From positions 1-64,000 of the forward strand of contig CAJUSZ010000011.1 in assembly GCA_910589425.1 (NCBI GenBank): a stretch of DNA of 64,000 bases. The letters run 5' to 3'. Shown piece by piece: positions 62,050-64,000 of this stretch. Source of the DNA: an uncultured Muribaculaceae bacterium (GTDB taxonomy: Bacteria > Bacteroidota > Bacteroidia > Bacteroidales > Muribaculaceae). Numbering within the stretch: the stretch's first letter is position 1; each line of letters begins with the position of its first letter. The position numbers were made by a program, and so were the translations under genes. Under the pieces are notes generated by a model. The model was given only the letters and a program-made list of their open reading frames with translations, ran no database searches and was not told the origin of the DNA.

Positions 62050-62571
62050 TTATACTTCTTCAAGTTCGGACTCGCTGCGGTTTCCCGTGTGGATGAAATG
62101 CAGCGAGAGAAAATAGTCTACTGATATTTTGCCTGGCCCTACGAGCAGCAGGAAGAAATATATTCCGAGAAACATGATCGGGAGATAACCCTGTTGTTGC
62201 CATGACAAGGTGTAGGCCGCCTGCCCTACGAGATCGTGAAGCACGTAATATTCAGCTATGCACAGGGCTATGAAAGGAGGGATGATCATGAGACGGGTCA
62301 GGAATCCTGCCATTATGAAGAATGAGCAGATGGTCTCGATGAGTGTCATCGTTATCAGGGAGGAGGACGACGACAAGCCCAGCACCGCCGGGAATGAATC
62401 AGCCATTGTGTCGTAGGAGATTATCTGGCGGACACCGAATTGCATGAGCATTATTCCTACGAAGAGCCGAAGGAAAAGACGTCCGAGATTCGTATAGCTG
62501 TATCCGGATGTGCGGATATATAGTTTTTTGATCAGTTTAGCGGGGGACTTCATAGAGGGATGTCGTGTCAT
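62050..62571 (-). CDS. DoxX family membrane protein
   Basis: A 173-aa protein with four hydrophobic helices (LGRLFLRLFVGIMLMQFGVRQI, LITMTLIETICSFFIMAGFL, LMIIPPFIALCIAEYYVL, GYLPIMFLGIYFFLLLVGPG) of the DoxX/SURF4-like family, whose members act with thiol-redox or quinone systems. The start ATG overlaps the DUF5106 stop (ATGA), so translation is coupled to the thioredoxin-fold protein before it. That pairing suggests a membrane redox role; this is inference. Confidence 0.8.
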   Translation of the reverse strand: MTRHPSMKSPAKLIKKLYIRTSGYSYTNLGRLFLRLFVGIMLMQFGVRQIISYDTMADSFPAVLGLSSSSSLITMTLIETICSFFIMAGFLTRLMIIPPFIALCIAEYYVLHDLVGQAAYTLSWQQQGYLPIMFLGIYFFLLLVGPGKISVDYFLSLHFIHTGNRSESELEEV

Positions 62572-63488
62572 TTTCCGGAAGACAGCTTCTTGACCAAGGA
62601 TATGGCATGGTCAACCGGGATGTTTTTAGCTTTTATTTTTTTGTCAGGACCGATGATGTAGAATGCCGGAGTGAGCCTCAGATCGTAGACTTCATCGGCT
62701 GTGTCGGTCGCCCCTACGGTCCATTTATCCGGATAGTCCGCCAGTTTCTCTTTCCAGCCTTCGTCTGTCTCGGTTGTGAAGAAACAGACATTCAGACGTC
62801 CTGTTTTCATGAGATCCGATATGGAAGAGTCTGTGTCGAGCTTCAGCTTGGCCATCATGCAGTCGTAGCAGTCGGGATCGCCGAATTCGATCAGCGTGTA
62901 GTTGCCTGTAGGCTCGAAAAATCCTGGAGATCCGTCTGGTTTTGTGAACGAGAAGGATGGGGCGTCGGCTCCGATCATGGAAGAGGCGAGTCTTGAATGC
63001 TGGAAACGGTAGCGGGTTTTGTGTATCTCCTTGAGCTTCTTGTTTTTCAGCAGTGCGTCGAGAAACTTGATATAGATTTCGTCTATCCACATGGATGCGT
63101 TCGGACCGTAGAGCTTCTCCTCCGCGGCCTTGGTCAGTTGAAGAAGAATCGCCGGATTCTTCTGTGCTGAACTGATCAGACGGTCAACCGAATCGTATGT
63201 TTTCTCTTTGTCAGCCCATTGCATGGGGGTTATGAAAACCTCGAATGCATGGTTTAGGGCTGCCTGATCCACCGATTTCAGTTTTTTCGGATTGAAATTG
63301 TCCCAGAAATGCTCCACAAGCCAGTCTGATTTTTCGGGCAGTCCGCCGACGTTGTCCGGTGCGACCGGATATTCGAAAAGAGCTTTGACCGTGGTTTGTG
63401 TGTTTTGGGTTTCGGTTGAATCGGTCTGCGCCATAGCGCCGGAAAAAGCGGCGGTGGCCAGGACAAAAGCAGCGATATGTTTTCTCAT
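62568..63488 (-). CDS. exported DUF5106 thioredoxin-fold protein
   Basis: A 306-aa protein with a signal peptide (cleavage after AMAQ, residue 21). Residues about 35-165 are a helical DUF5106 domain (WLVEHFWDNFNPKKL, NASMWIDEIYIKFLDALL), and about 170-300 a thioredoxin-like fold with a CxxC active site in GDPDCYDCMMAKL and the cis-Pro in RLTPAFYIIGPD. Probably a periplasmic thiol-disulfide reductase. Both borders overlap neighbouring genes by ATGA (SGNH hydrolase upstream, DoxX downstream). Confidence 0.85.
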   Translation of the reverse strand: MRKHIAAFVLATAAFSGAMAQTDSTETQNTQTTVKALFEYPVAPDNVGGLPEKSDWLVEHFWDNFNPKKLKSVDQAALNHAFEVFITPMQWADKEKTYDSVDRLISSAQKNPAILLQLTKAAEEKLYGPNASMWIDEIYIKFLDALLKNKKLKEIHKTRYRFQHSRLASSMIGADAPSFSFTKPDGSPGFFEPTGNYTLIEFGDPDCYDCMMAKLKLDTDSSISDLMKTGRLNVCFFTTETDEGWKEKLADYPDKWTVGATDTADEVYDLRLTPAFYIIGPDKKIKAKNIPVDHAISLVKKLSSGK

Positions 63489-64000
63489 TGGTTCTCAGTA
63501 GTCGTTGTTTTGACAAACGGCCGGATCGCTTCGGTCCAGGCTTTGTAGCCTCTGCCGGTTAGATGAAGACCGTCGTTGGTGAATTCTTTGCGGAGCCTGC
63601 CTGTCTGCGGATCGGCGAGGGCTGGCCACAGATCTATGTAGTCGGCATCGTGTTTCTCGGCTATCTCCCTGATCTTCGCGTTAAGATCCGGAATCACTTT
63701 CTCACGCCCGAACAGATTCTTGTAGCGCCCGAAACTGTTGTCAACCGGCATCACGGATTGGAGATAGAGCCGTGTGGAGGGGGCTTCAGCGCGTATGCGT
63801 GCCACAAGCCTTTCATATTCTGACGCTATCTGTGAGGCGGAAAGATTATGGCTGATGTCGTTGATCCCGATAAGCAGAAATATCTTTGCCGGGGGATTGG
63901 CCAGAATCTGCCCGATACGCTTCTCCACACCTTTTACAACATCCGATGAAATACCACGGTTCTTGATATTGGGCATGCCGAAAAGTTCGGCGAATTCGCC
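63485..64000 (-). CDS. SGNH/GDSL hydrolase, 5' part outside the window
   Basis: The ORF is open to the right edge (about 171 residues seen), and the first in-frame ATG at 63976 is probably internal, because block I (GDS) of SGNH esterases is missing. Seen are block III in LLIGINDISHNLS (Gly-x-Asn-Asp) and block V DGLHLTGRGYKAW with the catalytic Asp and His. Such proteins are often acetylesterases or lysophospholipases. It is the first visible gene of a coupled operon with DUF5106, DoxX and mnmA. Confidence 0.85.
   Translation of the reverse strand, partial: GEFAELFGMPNIKNRGISSDVVKGVEKRIGQILANPPAKIFLLIGINDISHNLSASQIASEYERLVARIRAEAPSTRLYLQSVMPVDNSFGRYKNLFGREKVIPDLNAKIREIAEKHDADYIDLWPALADPQTGRLRKEFTNDGLHLTGRGYKAWTEAIRPFVKTTTTENQ

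Overview
The window looks like chromosomal DNA of a gut-type Bacteroidota, most likely order Bacteroidales and plausibly family Muribaculaceae (the family level is inference). The evidence is the repeated Bacteroidetes promoter pattern TTTG-N19/20-TAnnTTTG, A-rich ribosome-binding regions, and lineage-typical families: DUF4922, DUF4924, DUF5106, an HU-like/SPOR protein, a lipidated TamA (TamL), a TonB-plug outer-membrane barrel with a carboxypeptidase-like N-terminus, and a type-A T9SS-like C-terminal domain. Nearly all of the 64 kb is ordinary core genome. I see no prophage, CRISPR array, rRNA, tRNA or intact transposase gene.

Layout. 0-17 kb: panC-panD, ffh, a CobW/P47K GTPase with a His-rich insert followed by an AddB-like nuclease, a TPR protein, NDH-2, a double-META lipoprotein, a Dabb protein with a YbiT-like ABC-F, then DUF4924-rfbD-prfC. 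17-26.5 kb (minus): a nitroreductase behind a 300-nt leader that carries a 45-codon ORF and a terminator-like hairpin, then a tight five-gene cell-wall operon (amidase-like secreted protein, GT2, DUF4922, SpoIID-like, AmpG-like MFS) with one consensus promoter. 26.5-32 kb (minus): cstA-hisK-bcp-GT2 and a PD40 protein. 32-41 kb: a BIG2/T9SS-CTD protein, TPR protein, HU/SPOR protein, outer-membrane barrel, a MITE-like inverted-repeat element, an LRR protein and a Spy-like Cys-rich protein. 41-49 kb: HAD phosphatase, TamL, MBL hydrolase, RidA, Uup-like ABC-F with an esterase, acyl-ACP thioesterase. 49-53 kb (minus): etfB-etfA-acyl-CoA dehydrogenase. 53-60 kb (minus): argR, an ArgC-like protein without its catalytic residues, a short SSB, speA, truA, ligA. 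60-64 kb (minus): SGNH hydrolase (cut by the window edge), DUF5106 thioredoxin-fold protein, DoxX, mnmA and a bifunctional nuclease with a UVR tail, the first three coupled by ATGA overlaps.

The points most worth a second look are the catalytically disarmed ArgC homologue beside argR, the five-gene cell-wall operon whose SpoIID-like member shows no signal peptide, the leader ORF/hairpin upstream of the nitroreductase, and the MITE-like element at about 38.9-39.1 kb. In several genes a consensus promoter overlaps the longest-ORF start, so a downstream Met was chosen.
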